Shown: positions 53,301-63,903, counted from the stretch's first letter. The stretch is DNA of 64,000 nucleotides from Phormidesmis priestleyi Ana (GCA_001314865.1 LJZR01000014.1:83421-147420); one strand, 5' to 3'. Notes: generated by a model not told the origin, from the letters alone. Numbers and translations: made by a program.

Positions 53301-55076
53301 TCAGGAAATAGAACCGACTTTTAGGGTTCTAAGCCGGTTTATGGCCGCAGCTAGCTCAAATCGTCGAAATTCAGCGAGATCTCCTGACATAATCGGACGA
53401 TCCGGCGATAGCCCTGTGGCTAAGCTGTCTAAGCCACCCCGCGCTATATCGCTCATAACGCTGTCAAGAATTTGGCCAAGCGACGTTTTTTCGTCAAAAT
53501 AATAGCGTTGAGCGTAGAGCATGGCTTGAGCGATCGCTCTCACCTGATTGGTTTCGGCAATTTGTTCAATAGCGCTCAAGTCAATTGGTTCATAACCCAG
53601 CATCAGTCCATGTCGATGAACCTTTATTTTGGGCAGTCGATCTGCTTTTCCTGACGGTATGCTCTCTGGCAAAATAGCCCGCTGGTTAATTTTGCCAAAG
53701 CCTTGTCCGCCCTCTGTACGGCGCTGCATTGGGTCGGCTTGGGCGATCGCCTTAGCTCTTTGAGTCACCATTCGAGGCTGATAATCTTCCATCGCAATCA
53801 CCGTATCGGCCACCGAAAAGTAATCGCCGCTACCACCCATGACCAAAATGGTCGAGATGTCATAGTCCTCATAGAGCTGCCGAACTTTGTCTACAAAAGG
53901 GGTAATGGGCTCTTTTTCTTTGGCAATGAGTGTCTGCATGTTGCGATCGCGAATCATAAAGTTGGTCGCTGCCGTATCTTCATCAATCAAAATAACCTTG
54001 GCCCCTGCGGCGATCGCCTCAACGAGCCCAGCCGCTTGAGAGGTGCTACCGCTCGCATTAGTCGTCGTGAACCAGTCCGACCGGCGGCCTTTCGGCAAAT
54101 GATCAATAACCGACGAAATATCGACACCCACTACACTACGTCCGTCTTCTGCGCGTAGCTTGACAGCTGCGCTGTGAGTGACCACCTGCTCTCGTCCGTC
54201 TCCTGGCACATGATTGTAAATGCCCTGTTCAATGGCTTTGAGTAACGTAGATTTGCCATGATAGCCGCCGCCTACAATCAGGGTTACTCCTGCTGGAATG
54301 CCCAGTCCTTTAACCGGGCCACTATGCGGCGTTTGTAGCGTAATGCAGCTATCTGTCTGCGGTTCAGATGATAGGGATTCAATAGGCAGTACAAATGGAT
54401 CAGCGTCCTGAGTGAGCGATCGCTCATCCACACCGCTACGTCGAGGTAAGCAAGCACCAGCGGCAATAAACGCGACTAATCCGTTCGGTTCCAATTGACT
54501 TCTCAGCGCCTCTGCATCCTGAAATGTCTGCACATGCCGTGTTAGCGCTTTTGCCTCTAACGATTTGTACTTCAATCCTTGTGAGACGAGTTGAGGAATA
54601 ATCTCACACAGCAACTTTGCTGCTGCGTTTCCGGCAATTCGTCTGCCCCAGGCCGGTAGCCCAACTGTCAACCTTGCCTCTATTCCTTCTGTGGTGATCC
54701 AAATCGCTGTACGCCTTAGTATGGCTTGGCTTGTGGGTGCGATCGCAATCTCTCCGCTCTTCCCAGATCCGCTTTTTGGGGCTAATACTTGAGCCACTTG
54801 AGCGACCTGCCTAGTGAGGTAATCAGCGATCGCTATCTGCGCCGCATAATCAATTAACCAATGGGTCGGAAACTCAGCGACCTGCTGGCTGATCCAAACG
54901 CGAATCCGACTCGGCGATGCAAACGGATCGCCCTGCACATAATCAATCGACAATTCAAACTCAGAAAATTCGTAAAGGCCCTTAAGGCTTTTGTATTCTC
55001 TATAGCTACGACCTTCTAAGCTTTCTAACCGTTGTCGTAATAGTTGTTGGTTTCCTCTCAACTTAGCTGCCCTCAT
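53301..55076 (-). CDS. ABC-class P-loop ATPase (COG3044/PF09818 family)
   Basis: A 591-residue predicted ATPase. The P-loop is LIVGGGYHGKSTLLKAIEQG (GGYHGKST). Family-specific stretches are YNHVPGDGREQVVTHS, SVVGVDISSVIDHLP, TTNASGSTSQAAGLVEAI (signature-like SGSTSQAA) and ILIDEDTAATNFMIRDRNMQ (Walker B), then STILVMGGSGDYFSVADTVIAMEDY. The N-terminal 200 residues are the family's RNA/DNA-binding-looking half. There are no membrane segments, so it is not a transporter. The family is known as a predicted ABC-class ATPase of uncertain role. It stands alone and ends at a terminator. Confidence 0.9.
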   Translation of the reverse strand: MRAAKLRGNQQLLRQRLESLEGRSYREYKSLKGLYEFSEFELSIDYVQGDPFASPSRIRVWISQQVAEFPTHWLIDYAAQIAIADYLTRQVAQVAQVLAPKSGSGKSGEIAIAPTSQAILRRTAIWITTEGIEARLTVGLPAWGRRIAGNAAAKLLCEIIPQLVSQGLKYKSLEAKALTRHVQTFQDAEALRSQLEPNGLVAFIAAGACLPRRSGVDERSLTQDADPFVLPIESLSSEPQTDSCITLQTPHSGPVKGLGIPAGVTLIVGGGYHGKSTLLKAIEQGIYNHVPGDGREQVVTHSAAVKLRAEDGRSVVGVDISSVIDHLPKGRRSDWFTTTNASGSTSQAAGLVEAIAAGAKVILIDEDTAATNFMIRDRNMQTLIAKEKEPITPFVDKVRQLYEDYDISTILVMGGSGDYFSVADTVIAMEDYQPRMVTQRAKAIAQADPMQRRTEGGQGFGKINQRAILPESIPSGKADRLPKIKVHRHGLMLGYEPIDLSAIEQIAETNQVRAIAQAMLYAQRYYFDEKTSLGQILDSVMSDIARGGLDSLATGLSPDRPIMSGDLAEFRRFELAAAINRLRTLKVGSIS

Positions 55077-55438
55077 CTTGCCATCTAGCTACTTTCCCTA
55101 TCCGTTCATCTGTCCGTTCACCTGCTATTTCTAGGGCATCCGCCTAGTTCATCTGCTGAACCAATCGGTCATATACCTTTATTTCTTTTGTTCAGTGAGC
55201 GTCACTCTCATAGTCACTCTAATAACAGATGTGTATAGAGGTTAAGGATCGTTATCTTTAGACGGTGAGCTACTCATAAACGCGATAAAAACAGATATAA
55301 GCATTTTTATACAGCATATATGCAGTAAGCGGGAGCATTCGCATGCAACGGAGAGATACAGACAAAAACCTCTTCAAGTAAGCTGTTTTCCCACGCGTTC
55401 AATCAATCCGTACACAATCAAATAGTGAGCTAATTTCC
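55077..55438. promoter_or_regulatory. divergent upstream region
   Basis: About 360 bp between the ATPase gene and the secreted hypothetical gene. It contains the 10-bp palindrome GCATATATGC near 55315 and a GCATTCGCATGC element (about 55335) resembling a motif upstream of two other genes. No coding frame. Confidence 0.4.
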
Positions 55439-55987
55439 ATGAACTTCTTAAAAACTTCGCCTTTTATCACTCAGCTATTTAAGGCATCTTTACTCGTCTT
55501 TGCGGCTACTGGCGTTGTTTTTCCGGGAGTTAGCAACGCGCAACTCTCTAGTCCCGAGTCTGTTACCGAATCTAGCACTGAATCTGGCAGCGAAGCCATC
55601 TCCAGTCGCGCAGCGAGGGCGACGAATCGTACGGTGCTTGCAGATGGCAATTACTTATTCGGGCAATCTCCTAATCCCAACGAACTCGGCTCTGCATATG
55701 CCGTGTTTTCAGTAAGGGACAACCAGACCATAGGTGCATTCTATGCGCCGCACTCCTCATTTGATTGCTTCTCTGGCACCCTCTCACCTAACCAGCTGTC
55801 GGTTGAAGTGGTTGAAAGCTATACCCAGACCGCCTACCCCTATTCAGTTGCGGTCACGGTGAATGATTCTTTGACCGCTGGAGGAGCAGCCGGTGCTTAT
55901 ACGCTAGAAGGCTTCCAGCGGATTAATAGCTTGAGTGAGAAAGATCTCGAAATCCTAGCTGTTTGTCAGGCAGATCTGGCTCAATAA
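55439..55987 (+). CDS. secreted hypothetical protein
   Basis: A 182-residue protein I cannot assign. A Sec signal peptide is clear: hydrophobic core ASLLVFAATGVVFPGVSNAQ with a probable cut after SNA. A Ser/Glu-rich stretch follows, then a compact beta-rich domain: LADGNYLFGQSPNPNELGS, AVFSVRDNQTIGAFYAPHSS, FDCFSGTL, ending LAVCQADLAQ with two cysteines that could form a disulfide. It looks like a periplasmic or extracellular protein of a cyanobacterial type. No ribosome site is seen close to the ATG. It is followed by a 460-bp spacer before clpC. Confidence 0.8.
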   Translation: MNFLKTSPFITQLFKASLLVFAATGVVFPGVSNAQLSSPESVTESSTESGSEAISSRAARATNRTVLADGNYLFGQSPNPNELGSAYAVFSVRDNQTIGAFYAPHSSFDCFSGTLSPNQLSVEVVESYTQTAYPYSVAVTVNDSLTAGGAAGAYTLEGFQRINSLSEKDLEILAVCQADLAQ

Positions 55988-56447
55988 TCAGCTCTAGCGG
56001 TCAGCTTTAGCCGAAGGAATTGGTGTTTGCGGGCATAAAAAAACGCTGGAGTGAAGTAGTTTAGCAAATGTGCTAAAACAATTAAGTTTTGTATATTTTA
56101 AGATGGTATAGAACCCATTCAAGCAGAGAGTCCATTTTAGTAATTTCATCTAACAATCTCTTGGAATGAGCGCCCTCGACTTGTCCAATAATGGGTACTT
56201 TACGGAAAACACTCCATCAATTACGGCTCTCTCTAGTGCCACAACACCCGAGATGCAAGTATATTGACATAAGTAGATAAATAACTTAACGAACGCCAGC
56301 GCGACTGGTTAGCGCAAAAAATAGGCCGTCTGATCTGAATGGGTGCTTCCCACTGTCAGTTTCCTACTATCAGTGAGGAGCGGTTAGCAAGCCTAAGGCA
56401 GAGCAGCACGTTAAGCCACTAATTCCTTGGTTGAGGTCTCTTCACAT
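55988..56447. promoter_or_regulatory. spacer upstream of clpC
   Basis: About 460 bp with no credible gene. It is AT-rich in 56040-56110. It presumably carries the clpC promoter and a long leader. I see no clear CIRCE-type inverted repeat. Confidence 0.45.
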
Positions 56448-58916
56448 ATGTTTGAGCATTTTACAAACACAGCAATCGCGGTCATTATGCAGGCGCAAGA
56501 GGAGGCCCGGCGACTGGGTCACAATTTTGTTGGCAGCGAACAGTTGCTGCTCGGCATTATTAAAGAAAACACCAGCATTGCCGCCAAAGTGCTAGATGAG
56601 TTCGGTATTAATTTAGCGAATGCCCGCACAGAGGTAGAATCGATTATTGGCCGGGGCTCAGGCAATGGCCCTGTCGAAATTCCCTTCACTCCCAAGGTTA
56701 AGCAAGTATTCGAGCAAGCTTTTCAAGAAGCTCGAAAGCTGGATCATCCTTATATTGAGCCTGAGCATTTGCTGCTGAGCCTCACTCAAAACTCTGAGAG
56801 CGTGGCCTACCGAGTGATTGCGAACTTGGGCGTAGATCCCGATAAGATCCGGGTTCAATTGGTTCGAGTCATTGGTGAAAGTACGCCCGTTTCGTCTGGG
56901 CGGGTAAGCAGTACCAGCAAGAAGGAGCGTAAGTCGGACAGTGTGCTTACTGAGTATGGCACTGACTTAACAGCTGTTGCGGCTGAAGGCAAGCTAGATC
57001 CTGTTATTGGGCGTCATCAAGAGATTGAGCGTGTTGTTCAGATTTTGGGACGACGCACAAAAAATAATCCTGTTTTGGTGGGTGAGCCCGGTGTGGGTAA
57101 GACTGCGATCGCTGAGGGCTTAGCACAGCGCATTGTTAACCAAGATGTGCCTGAGGCTCTGATTGATCGCCGCGTCATCAGTTTGGACATGGGTTTGCTG
57201 GTTTCAGGCACTCGCTTCCGAGGCGACTTTGAAGAGCGAATCACTCAGGTGATTGACGAGGTTCGTAAGTCTCAAGATGTCATCCTCGTGATCGATGAAA
57301 TCCATACTCTAGTGGGTGCGGGTTCCTTGGAAGGGGGCATGGATGCTGCCAACTTACTCAAGCCAGCGCTAGCAAGGGGCGAAATGCAGTGCATCGGTGC
57401 GACTACGCTCGATGAGTACCGTAAGTATATTGAGAAAGATGCTGCCCTAGAGCGTCGTTTCCAGCCAGTGACCATCGCGCCGCCTTCCGTTGAAGACACG
57501 GTAGAAATCCTCTACGGTCTGCGCAGTCGGTATGAGCAATTCCATCGTTTGAGTATTACGGATGAAGCTGTTGAAGCAGCTGCTACGCTTAGCGATCGCT
57601 ACATCACCGATCGCCATTTGCCCGATAAGGCGATTGACCTGATTGATGAAGCGGGCTCAAGAGTTCGTCTGCGTTACTCTCGGAGCATTCCGGCGAGTGA
57701 ACTGCGCACTGAACTGCGTCAGGTTCAAAAAAACATCATTGAAGCCGTTCAACTTCAAAATTTTGACCAAGCAGCCACATTGCGTCAAACAGAGTCGTCT
57801 TTGACCCAGCAAATTCAAGACACCCTAGCAGATGATGTGACGATTACAGGCATTCCTAAAGTCAGCGATGAGGACATTGCCGATATCGTCTCTTCATGGA
57901 CAGGCGTGCCGGTGAATGCTATCACCGAGACGGAATCGGTGATGATGATGCATCTCGAAGATACGCTGCATGAGCGCGTGGTCGGTCAAGACGAAGCAGT
58001 CGTTGCCGTTGCTAAGGCAATTCGCCGTGCCCGTGTGGGCTTACGAGGGATGGATAGGCCCATTGCGAGTTTGGTTTTCTCAGGCCCTACAGGCGTTGGC
58101 AAAACTGAGTTGGCTAAGGCGTTGGCGAGTTCAGTCTTTGGTTCAGAAGAAGCCATGATCCGTTTGGATATGTCTGAGTTTATGGAATCTCACACGGTTT
58201 CTAAACTCATTGGTTCTCCGCCAGGCTTTGTTGGCTATGACGAAGGAGGACAGCTCACCGAAGCAGTTCGCCGTAAGCCTTATAGTGTCATCTTGATGGA
58301 TGAGATTGAGAAGGCTCACCCCGATGTTTTCAATATCCTGTTGCAGGTGCTAGACGATGGACGTCTGTCAGATTCTAAGGGGCGGGAAGTTAGCTTTAAG
58401 AACACACTCATCATCATGACCTCGAACATCGGTTCTAAGGTTATTGAGAAAGGTGGCGGTGGCCTCGGCTTTGAGCTGTCAGACGATGATGGTACAACCA
58501 GCCGCTATAACAACATCCGCAACTTGGTCAATGAAGAAATGAAGCAGTTCTTCCGGCCTGAGATGATTAACCGGATTGACGAAATCATCGTCTTCCGTCA
58601 GTTGACTAAGGATGAGGTCAAGGAAATTGCTGAGATTCTGCTGAAACAGGTGAGTGTTCGGTTAGGCGATCGCAATCTATCCTTCAAACTGACCGATGCT
58701 TTCAAAGATCGGCTGGTAGATGAAGGCTACGATCCGCGCTATGGGGCTCGTCCTATGCGTCGGGCGATCTCTCGCCTAGTTGAAGATCATCTTGCCGAAG
58801 CGATTCTCTCCGGTAAGCTCAAAGATGGTGATACCGTTGTCTTCGACATTGATAAAGATGGCGAAATTGTCACCATGCCTGAGCGTGAACCTGCCCTTGC
58901 GGGGGTAAGCAAGTAA
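56448..58916 (+). CDS. clpC: Clp protease ATP-binding subunit ClpC
   Basis: An 822-residue Hsp100 chaperone/unfoldase. The start [20 protein letters not shown] is the cyanobacterial/plastid ClpC N-terminus; an in-frame TTG 21 bp upstream is rejected. Two Clp-N repeats come first, then AAA-1 with GEPGVGKT (212-219), a middle region with the UVR-like motif ([17 protein letters not shown]), and AAA-2 with GPTGVGKT (546-553) and [21 protein letters not shown] ClpP-docking loop with [13 protein letters not shown] is present. It ends [11 protein letters not shown], where the last codons and the stop lie in a 14-bp tandem repeat. In cyanobacteria ClpC is essential and works with the ClpP3/R core. 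Confidence 0.97.
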   Translation: MFEHFTNTAIAVIMQAQEEARRLGHNFVGSEQLLLGIIKENTSIAAKVLDEFGINLANARTEVESIIGRGSGNGPVEIPFTPKVKQVFEQAFQEARKLDHPYIEPEHLLLSLTQNSESVAYRVIANLGVDPDKIRVQLVRVIGESTPVSSGRVSSTSKKERKSDSVLTEYGTDLTAVAAEGKLDPVIGRHQEIERVVQILGRRTKNNPVLVGEPGVGKTAIAEGLAQRIVNQDVPEALIDRRVISLDMGLLVSGTRFRGDFEERITQVIDEVRKSQDVILVIDEIHTLVGAGSLEGGMDAANLLKPALARGEMQCIGATTLDEYRKYIEKDAALERRFQPVTIAPPSVEDTVEILYGLRSRYEQFHRLSITDEAVEAAATLSDRYITDRHLPDKAIDLIDEAGSRVRLRYSRSIPASELRTELRQVQKNIIEAVQLQNFDQAATLRQTESSLTQQIQDTLADDVTITGIPKVSDEDIADIVSSWTGVPVNAITETESVMMMHLEDTLHERVVGQDEAVVAVAKAIRRARVGLRGMDRPIASLVFSGPTGVGKTELAKALASSVFGSEEAMIRLDMSEFMESHTVSKLIGSPPGFVGYDEGGQLTEAVRRKPYSVILMDEIEKAHPDVFNILLQVLDDGRLSDSKGREVSFKNTLIIMTSNIGSKVIEKGGGGLGFELSDDDGTTSRYNNIRNLVNEEMKQFFRPEMINRIDEIIVFRQLTKDEVKEIAEILLKQVSVRLGDRNLSFKLTDAFKDRLVDEGYDPRYGARPMRRAISRLVEDHLAEAILSGKLKDGDTVVFDIDKDGEIVTMPEREPALAGVSK

Positions 58917-58944
58917 GGGTAAGCAAGTAGGCGTAAGCAAGTGA
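58903..58944. repeat. three 14-bp tandem repeats spanning the clpC stop codon
   Basis: GGGTAAGCAAGTAA (58903-58916), GGGTAAGCAAGTAG (58917-58930) and GCGTAAGCAAGTGA (58931-58944). The real stop TAA is the last three bases of unit one. Units two and three end in TAG and TGA, so each copy carries a possible stop. Confidence 0.95.
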
Positions 58945-59035
58945 GCTTACATCTCAACGATTAGCCTTATCTAATGATTTAGCCGTTATGACACCGGCTA
59001 AATCAGTCACATACAAAAGTCCCATCAAAAACCAG

Positions 59036-59064
59036 AGCCACGGAAATCTTCCGTGGCTTTTTTT
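59036..59064 (+). terminator. Rho-independent terminator of clpC
   Basis: A perfect 10-bp stem AGCCACGGAA/TTCCGTGGCT (59036-59045 with 59049-59058), loop ATC, then six more T residues. It also rules out reading the next gene from 58988. Confidence 0.95.
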
Positions 59065-59089
59065 CGATCCACTCTCCTGGTCTCGTTCT

Positions 59090-60601
59090 ATGTCTTCTTC
59101 AATTGCTCAGAAAAAAGTCATCGTTGTCGGTGCAGGTTGGGCTGGCTTAGGCGCTGCTTACCATCTTTCAAAACAAGGCTATGCTGTTACTCTGCTAGAA
59201 GCGGGGGCCTATCCAGGCGGACTTGTCGCCGGGTGGCAAACACCCAAAGGCCGATCGGTAGAAGCAGGCATTCATGGCTTTTGGTATCCCTATCGCAATA
59301 TTTTCGCGCTGACTGATGAGCTAGGTATTGCGCCTTTCACGCCTTATACCCGATCCTCTCAATACTCACCCGCTGGCCTAGAGGTCGAATCGCCCATTTT
59401 TCAACATGAGCCCTACCTCCCCACGCCCCTAGGGACGTTTATTTATACTCGCTTCAAGCGACTTCCCCTGATTGATCGGCTGTCTGCTTTGCCACTTTTG
59501 TACGCACTCGTTGACTTCGATAATTCTGACGAAGCCTGGAAACGGTACGACAATATGACAGCCCGCGAGCTGTTTAAGCAGTATGGCGTTTCAGAACGTC
59601 TCTATAAAGACTCTTTTGAACCGATGCTGCTGGTGGGGCTATTTGCGCCAGGTGAGCAATGTTCAGCGGCAGCCGCTTTAGGAATGCTGTACTACTTTAT
59701 CTTGGCGCATCAGCCAGACTTTGATGTGCGCTGGTGTCGCGGTACGGTCGGTGAAATGATTTTTCGACCTTTGACTGAGCAGATTGAAAAGGCTGGCGGA
59801 AAAATTTTAGCCAATCATCGCGTCACGGATGTGCGTGTCGGTTCAGATCAGGCAATTGACGCGGTAATTTGTGACGATGAGGTGTTTGAAGCCGATGCGG
59901 TGATTTTTTCGGTGGGGATTACCGGCATGAAAAAAATTGTGGGTCAAAGTGAGGTGTTGCGCGATCGCCCCGAATTTCGCAACCTTGCAAACCTAAATGG
60001 CATCGATGTCCTTGCTGTCCGCCTATGGTTTGATCGCAAAATCACCATTCCCCTTCCATCCAACGCCTGTTTTGGTTTCCACTCAACCACTGGCTGGACC
60101 TTTTTCGATCTCAACGCTCTCCACGACGAGTACAAAAACGAACCGGGTACTGTTGTCGAAGTCGATTACTATCATGCCAATCAGCTACTCAACCTCAGTG
60201 ATGAGCAAGTCCTCCCGCTAGTTCAAAAAGATCTAGCTGGCTGTATTCCAGCCTTCGGTGGTGCGCAAATCATAGACCATGCCGTTGTTCGCATTCGTCA
60301 GGGCGTTAGTCACTTTGCCCCTGGTAGCTACCGCTATTTACTTCCATGCAACACCAGCTTCTCAAATCTCTTCATGAGCGGCGATTGGATTGTGACTCGC
60401 CATGGCTCTTGGTCTCAAGAAAAAGCTTACGTTACCGGTTTAGAAGCGGCCAACCGAGTTATTCAGAAGTTAGGTATGGGCCAAAAGGCCAATATCATCC
60501 CAATTGTTCCAGACGAACCTCACATCCAGGCCGCTCGGGGAGTGAACCGTACCCTTAGAGAAATAGGCCAACAGCTTCTACCTGATTTCTGGCTTCCCTA
60601 G
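59090..60601 (+). CDS. FAD-dependent carotenoid-desaturase-like oxidoreductase
   Basis: A 503-residue amine-oxidase/phytoene-desaturase superfamily protein. The Rossmann motif is VIVVGAGWAGLGAAYHL with the acidic end at LLEAG, then YPGGLVAG and VEAGIHGFWYPYRNIFALTDELG, which resemble the plant/cyanobacterial zeta-carotene-desaturase group. The C-terminal FAD motif is LFMSGDWIVTRHGSWSQEKAYVTGLEAA. The start at 59090 is set by the terminator lying between 59036 and 59064. The reaction (carotene or a related isoprenoid desaturation/isomerisation) is inferred. The real zds/crtQ is normally a different paralogue, so the substrate remains open. Confidence 0.85.
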   Translation: MSSSIAQKKVIVVGAGWAGLGAAYHLSKQGYAVTLLEAGAYPGGLVAGWQTPKGRSVEAGIHGFWYPYRNIFALTDELGIAPFTPYTRSSQYSPAGLEVESPIFQHEPYLPTPLGTFIYTRFKRLPLIDRLSALPLLYALVDFDNSDEAWKRYDNMTARELFKQYGVSERLYKDSFEPMLLVGLFAPGEQCSAAAALGMLYYFILAHQPDFDVRWCRGTVGEMIFRPLTEQIEKAGGKILANHRVTDVRVGSDQAIDAVICDDEVFEADAVIFSVGITGMKKIVGQSEVLRDRPEFRNLANLNGIDVLAVRLWFDRKITIPLPSNACFGFHSTTGWTFFDLNALHDEYKNEPGTVVEVDYYHANQLLNLSDEQVLPLVQKDLAGCIPAFGGAQIIDHAVVRIRQGVSHFAPGSYRYLLPCNTSFSNLFMSGDWIVTRHGSWSQEKAYVTGLEAANRVIQKLGMGQKANIIPIVPDEPHIQAARGVNRTLREIGQQLLPDFWLP

Positions 60602-60685
60602 TTTTTCCGACTTTCCTGGTTTTCAGCGTGATGTACAAGTCGATGCATCAGACGCTGATTGTGTTAGAAAGCAATTGAAAATCAA

Positions 60686-60772
60686 CGGAGAGGGGGGGAT
60701 TCGAACCCCCGTTAGGTGTGACCCTAAAACAGTTTTCGAGACTGCCGCATTCAACCACTCTGCCACCTCTCC
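60686..60772 (-). tRNA. tRNA-Ser (anticodon CGA)
   Basis: An 87-nt class-II tRNA on the minus strand. The acceptor stem is GGAGAGG/CCTCTCC, the anticodon loop CTCGAAA with anticodon CGA (60736-60738), there is a long serine-type variable arm, and the T-arm is GGGGG-TTCGAAT-CCCCC. CCA is not encoded. It reads UCG codons. Confidence 0.95.
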
Positions 60773-60809
60773 ACGGTGGTCTTTATCTTACACCTATTTC
60801 TCAGCGAAT

Positions 60810-62348
60810 CTAGCGTAGATCCATCTTTGCTAGATTGCTTTGCCGTTGCCCTATAAACAAGGCGATCGCTCCATACACACCATAGCTAGCCACGACCGAC
60901 CACACGCCAAACCCTTTCATTTCTAATGAATTCCCAGGAATCTGGTTGAAACCTTCAACCAATCCAATGAGGAGATGAATAGGGTAGTAAAGATTAGCCG
61001 CGATCGCACTTCCTGTAATCGGCACCAAGGCAGATGCGATCGCGCTAATAAAACCACCCACACTAATCAGTATCACTAACGGCGTCGCTATCCCATTGAG
61101 CAAAATGCTGTAAGAAGGCAGCGCTTCAAAATAGTACAGCTGGAGCGGAATCGTCCAAAAGTAGGCTGCCATAGGTACCGCCAACACAGTTGCCACATTC
61201 GTTGGTAGCCACTCCAGCACCTTCATTAACCAGGGCACCGTCACAATTAATCCCAGCGTAGCCATAGCACTCAGCTGAAACCCCACATCCCACACCCACT
61301 GAGGATTACAAAGCAACATAATGTTCACCGCCATCAGCAAACACCCCAAAGGCTTCACCTTTTGCTGCATCACCAATCCCATCAACGCACCCACCCCCAT
61401 CACAGAGGCGCGAACCACGCTCGGCTGAAGTCCCGTCAGCCCCACATACATGCCCAATGCTAACAAGGCACATCCAGCTTGCACTCTAGGCTCTTGCGCC
61501 CTCAGCATGCCCAACACCAACCCCAACAGCAAAGACACGTGAAACCCAGACGCTGCCAGCGTATGTGCCAGCCCAGCCTGAATGAAATTGTCCCGCACGT
61601 CATAAGGCAAATCCACAGCCTTGCGTCCCAGCGTCATAGCACTCAGTAAATTCCCTGCGGGTTCACCCAACCAACGCCCTTGTGCCTTCACAATCCTTTC
61701 TCGCAACCGCCACAAAGCCCAACGCGGAGGCTGTTGATCTGGCAAAAACTCTACCCAGTGCGACCGGAACTTAGCAAAACAATGCTGCTTCGCTAAATAA
61801 TCGCCAAAACTAGACTTGGCAGTCTCCCGAGTATCCTCTACGCTCTCGATCATCCCTTTCAATTCAATCAGTTGTCCGGGATACAGCTTTTGACTAGGTA
61901 CTAGCGGCGCCGTGACATACACCTTCCCGCTCACTTTTTGAGGTGCTTCCAAACTATTCTCAGTTCCTATTCCTCGTACCATTTCTGCTTCAAAGAAAAA
62001 GCGCCCCTTTTTCTGTCGAGTCGTCTGTGGCATTTGCAAAACCCGCCCCAGCAAAACCCGTTCTTGCCGAGACACAAAATGACTAATGTCATTCGCTGCC
62101 GGTTGCGGCTCTTTCAAAACGCAGTAGCTAGCCCCTATCAAGCCTACCAATCCCGCTATCCACCATTGCTTTGCGGTTGGTCCCATGCACCACAATCGAG
62201 GTAGCAAAAATCCAGCCATCCCGCTCAGCACCAAAACGATACAGCCAGCGACTGACACTGTATTTAGAATCATCGCATCCGTAATTCCAGTTGCTAAGAG
62301 CCCAATCAAATAAGCCAAGCTAATCAGCAGCAGTCCCCAAGATGCCAT
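60810..62348 (-). CDS. comEC: ComEC/Rec2-type DNA uptake channel, without metallo-beta-lactamase domain
   Basis: A 512-residue polytopic membrane protein of the ComEC family, which carries one DNA strand across the inner membrane during natural transformation. The N-terminal half has two or three helices and a soluble OB-like DUF4131 region (VTAPLVPSQKLYPGQLIELKG). The competence domain begins around AGNLLSAMTLGRKAVDLPYDVRDNF and has AGLAHTLAASGFHVSLLLG and LTGLQPSVVRASVMG, then many helices to the end. The metallo-beta-lactamase C-domain of B. subtilis ComEC is missing, as in many cyanobacterial homologues. It is on its own behind the tRNA-Ser gene. Confidence 0.92.
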   Translation of the reverse strand: MASWGLLLISLAYLIGLLATGITDAMILNTVSVAGCIVLVLSGMAGFLLPRLWCMGPTAKQWWIAGLVGLIGASYCVLKEPQPAANDISHFVSRQERVLLGRVLQMPQTTRQKKGRFFFEAEMVRGIGTENSLEAPQKVSGKVYVTAPLVPSQKLYPGQLIELKGMIESVEDTRETAKSSFGDYLAKQHCFAKFRSHWVEFLPDQQPPRWALWRLRERIVKAQGRWLGEPAGNLLSAMTLGRKAVDLPYDVRDNFIQAGLAHTLAASGFHVSLLLGLVLGMLRAQEPRVQAGCALLALGMYVGLTGLQPSVVRASVMGVGALMGLVMQQKVKPLGCLLMAVNIMLLCNPQWVWDVGFQLSAMATLGLIVTVPWLMKVLEWLPTNVATVLAVPMAAYFWTIPLQLYYFEALPSYSILLNGIATPLVILISVGGFISAIASALVPITGSAIAANLYYPIHLLIGLVEGFNQIPGNSLEMKGFGVWSVVASYGVYGAIALFIGQRQSNLAKMDLR

Positions 62349-62699
62349 GCTAAATTTCCATTAATTAGGTTCTTTTGTTTAAAGAACCCAACCCAGAGGA
62401 GCGACTATCGACTGTTTAGTTGTAATTAGGCACGTCGTATCATCGCAGCTAGCCTTAATCTCCTGTCCGCTCCAGCAAATCCAACCAGTTTTGACAAATC
62501 AAATTCGACTGCTCTGGCAAATCCAACCAGCACAAACCAGCTTACAATCGCCTCTGGCTATCATGTTCAAGCGATTCCTATCGCTTTACCCTCAAGCGTG
62601 TCCCTAATCACGCCGTGAGTTTTAGCACGCGATCTAGGTTTGCCCCAGTTTTTTTCCTTTCCATACTGTGGTTCATTCCAGCGTTTATAGCTACTTACT
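62349..62699. other. intergenic region between glyQ and comEC
   Basis: About 350 bp. It contains the repetition CAAATCCAACCAG (twice, about 62477 and 62518) and an imperfect ATTCGACTGCTCTGGC stretch. A plus-strand frame (62615-62824) overlaps glyQ antisense and is not accepted. I see no clear terminator for glyQ. Confidence 0.45.
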
Positions 62700-63575
62700 T
62701 CAACGGCTCTGCTGTAGCAATGGAAATCCTAGTTTTTCCCTCTGCTCCAAATACAGCTGGGCCACTTTCCTCGCTAGCCCACGAACCTGACGAATATAGC
62801 GAGTGCGCTCAGTTACAGAAATAACCCCTCGCGCATCCAACAAATTAAATGCATGAGAGCACTTCAGTACATAGTCATAGCTTGGCAGCACCAACTTTTT
62901 CTCCATCAGCTGCTCCGCTTCTTGCTGATACAGATCAAACAACTTAAACAGCAGCTCAGAACTCGACGCCTCAAAGTTGTAAGTAGAATTTTCAATCTCC
63001 GCCTGCATATATACGTCGCCGTAAGTCAGCTCATCATTCCACCGAATCTTTGCCATCGCATCCACTTCTTGCAGATACATCGTTAGCCGCTCTAACCCGT
63101 ATGTAATCTCAATCGAGACTGGGCGGCAATCGAGTCCACCACACTGCTGAAAATAAGTGAACTGTGTAACCTCCATTCCATCTAGCCATACTTCCCAACC
63201 TACACCCCAAGCCCCGACAGCCGCATCTTCCCAGTTATCTTCTACAAACCGCACATCATGCTCTTCAGGCATAATCCCTAAAGCCCTCAGGGACTCCAGG
63301 TATAGATCCTGAATATTGTCAGGCGAGGGCTTAATTAAGACCTGGTACTGAAAATAATGCTGATACCGATTAGGATTTTCGCCATACCGCCCATCCGCAG
63401 GCCGCCGACAAGGCTCTACATATGCTACCGACCAAGGCTCCGGCCCAATTGCTCTCAAAAAAGTATGCGGACTCTTGGTCCCTGCACCTTTTTCTGTATC
63501 GTAGGGCTGCATTATCAAACACCCCTGATTGGCCCAAAAATCGTTCAGCGTAGCAATGACAGACTGAAAATTCAC
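62700..63575 (-). CDS. glyQ: glycyl-tRNA synthetase alpha subunit
   Basis: A 291-residue alpha subunit of the bacterial-type heterotetrameric GlyRS, holding the class-II catalytic core. It begins [20 protein letters not shown] from a GTG at 63575. Motifs are [42 protein letters not shown] (motif 2 area), [17 protein letters not shown], and the glycine-adenylate region [17 protein letters not shown]. The beta subunit gene (glyS) is not next to it, which is common in cyanobacteria. It is oriented toward comEC and has a 430-bp non-coding region upstream. Confidence 0.96.
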   Translation of the reverse strand: MNFQSVIATLNDFWANQGCLIMQPYDTEKGAGTKSPHTFLRAIGPEPWSVAYVEPCRRPADGRYGENPNRYQHYFQYQVLIKPSPDNIQDLYLESLRALGIMPEEHDVRFVEDNWEDAAVGAWGVGWEVWLDGMEVTQFTYFQQCGGLDCRPVSIEITYGLERLTMYLQEVDAMAKIRWNDELTYGDVYMQAEIENSTYNFEASSSELLFKLFDLYQQEAEQLMEKKLVLPSYDYVLKCSHAFNLLDARGVISVTERTRYIRQVRGLARKVAQLYLEQREKLGFPLLQQSR

Positions 63576-63903
63576 CGTTCGTTCCCAAATACATTCTCAA
63601 TACCTTACACAGTGTCCTCCCAAGCGTTAACAAATAGAACCCCTAGAAACCCAAAATTCCAATATCGAGAATTTCATGACAGCTGTAATTTGAGATATGC
63701 ATAATTCCGCATTGTTAGGCATGTAGCTAACTAATAACGCACAGAAAAGATTAAATACGAAGAATGTCTGGAGTAAACGGAGCTTTTCGCACGAATTTGA
63801 CTAGCCCGCCTCTCAAGAGATGGATGTTAAGTCGCTCGTAATACAATAAAATCCTTTCATAGCAAGGGATACAAGCAATTTCCACTTTTCTTTTGGAAAA
63901 CAG
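63576..63903. other. non-coding region between glyQ and the right-edge promoter
   Basis: About 330 bp that should hold the glyQ promoter on the minus strand. No gene, strong hairpin or repeat is seen. Confidence 0.4.

Noticed and set aside
58988..59089. Longer N-terminus for the FAD oxidoreductase
   Set aside because: It would translate through a perfect terminator hairpin (59036-59064). The protein family begins with the Rossmann segment shortly after 59090.
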